In this document: piece after piece, positions 22,541-22,548 of the stretch | Numbering within the stretch: the stretch's first letter is position 1 | How the letters are laid out: every line of letters starts with the position of its first letter | Assembly (NCBI GenBank): GCA_023399095.1 | Contig: JAEWQS010000175.1 | Coordinates: 1 to 22,548 of the forward strand | Reading direction: 5' to 3' | DNA length: 22,548 bases | Source: Bacillota bacterium | GTDB lineage: Bacteria; Bacillota; Clostridia; Christensenellales; SZUA-584 | The notes under the pieces: generated by a model | Seen by the model: the letters and a program-made list of their open reading frames with translations, nothing else | What the model was told of the DNA's origin: nothing | Databases searched by the model: none | Translations under genes and position numbers: made by a program

Positions 22541-22548
22541 AATCCAGC

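Overview
The window looks like a chromosomal segment of an anaerobic low-to-mid-GC Gram-positive bacterium (Bacillota, probably class Clostridia). Four things point there: a B. subtilis-type PurR repressor, the yerC-pcrA-ligA gene order, a MurC with clostridial-style motifs, and a one-piece molybdenum hydroxylase of the kind called selenium-dependent xanthine dehydrogenase. AGGAGG-type ribosome binding sites are strong throughout and mark several true starts, including TTG and GTG. The species cannot be named from the sequence.

Layout. (1) 1-711: the 5' end of an ISL3-type transposase runs off the left edge. It is followed by a strong hairpin terminator and a two-gene tRNA operon (Thr-CGT, Pro-CGG) with its own promoter and terminator. 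(2) 892-3798, minus strand: small lipoprotein, GT4 glycosyltransferase and SelO pseudokinase, probably co-transcribed, with a stable hairpin between the first two. (3) 4068-6629, minus: the molybdenum hydroxylase, with a strong promoter and a leader of about 115 nt. Divergent from it, 6876-8225 plus: a CPBP membrane protease and a flavodoxin, behind a 14-bp perfect palindrome that overlaps the candidate -10. (4) 8335-12865, minus: a membrane-anchored NlpC/P60 endopeptidase, a short-chain dehydrogenase, and a large PAS plus three-GAF protein with no recognisable output domain. (5) 13055-15379: divergent purR (minus) and murC (plus) with facing promoters. (6) 15628-22540, minus: a long run reading FAH-family hydrolase, yerC, pcrA, ligA, CPBP-like membrane protein, GNAT acetyltransferase and an unknown 145-residue protein. 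It converges on murC, with a terminator just downstream of murC.

How the genes relate. yerC, pcrA and ligA form a compact DNA replication/repair block (1-nt overlap, then a 9-nt gap). purR and murC belong to nucleotide control and peptidoglycan precursor synthesis, and the NlpC/P60 protein to wall remodelling. SelO, the flavodoxin and the molybdenum hydroxylase suggest redox metabolism, but they lie in separate transcription units.

No CRISPR array, prophage, toxin-antitoxin pair or obvious defence island is visible. Most of the window is ordinary housekeeping and accessory content. The least explained items are the output-less PAS/GAF protein, the lipoprotein-glycosyltransferase-SelO cluster with its hairpin, the 14-bp palindrome, and the unknown protein at the end of the ligA run. 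I did not find a convincing new multi-gene system.
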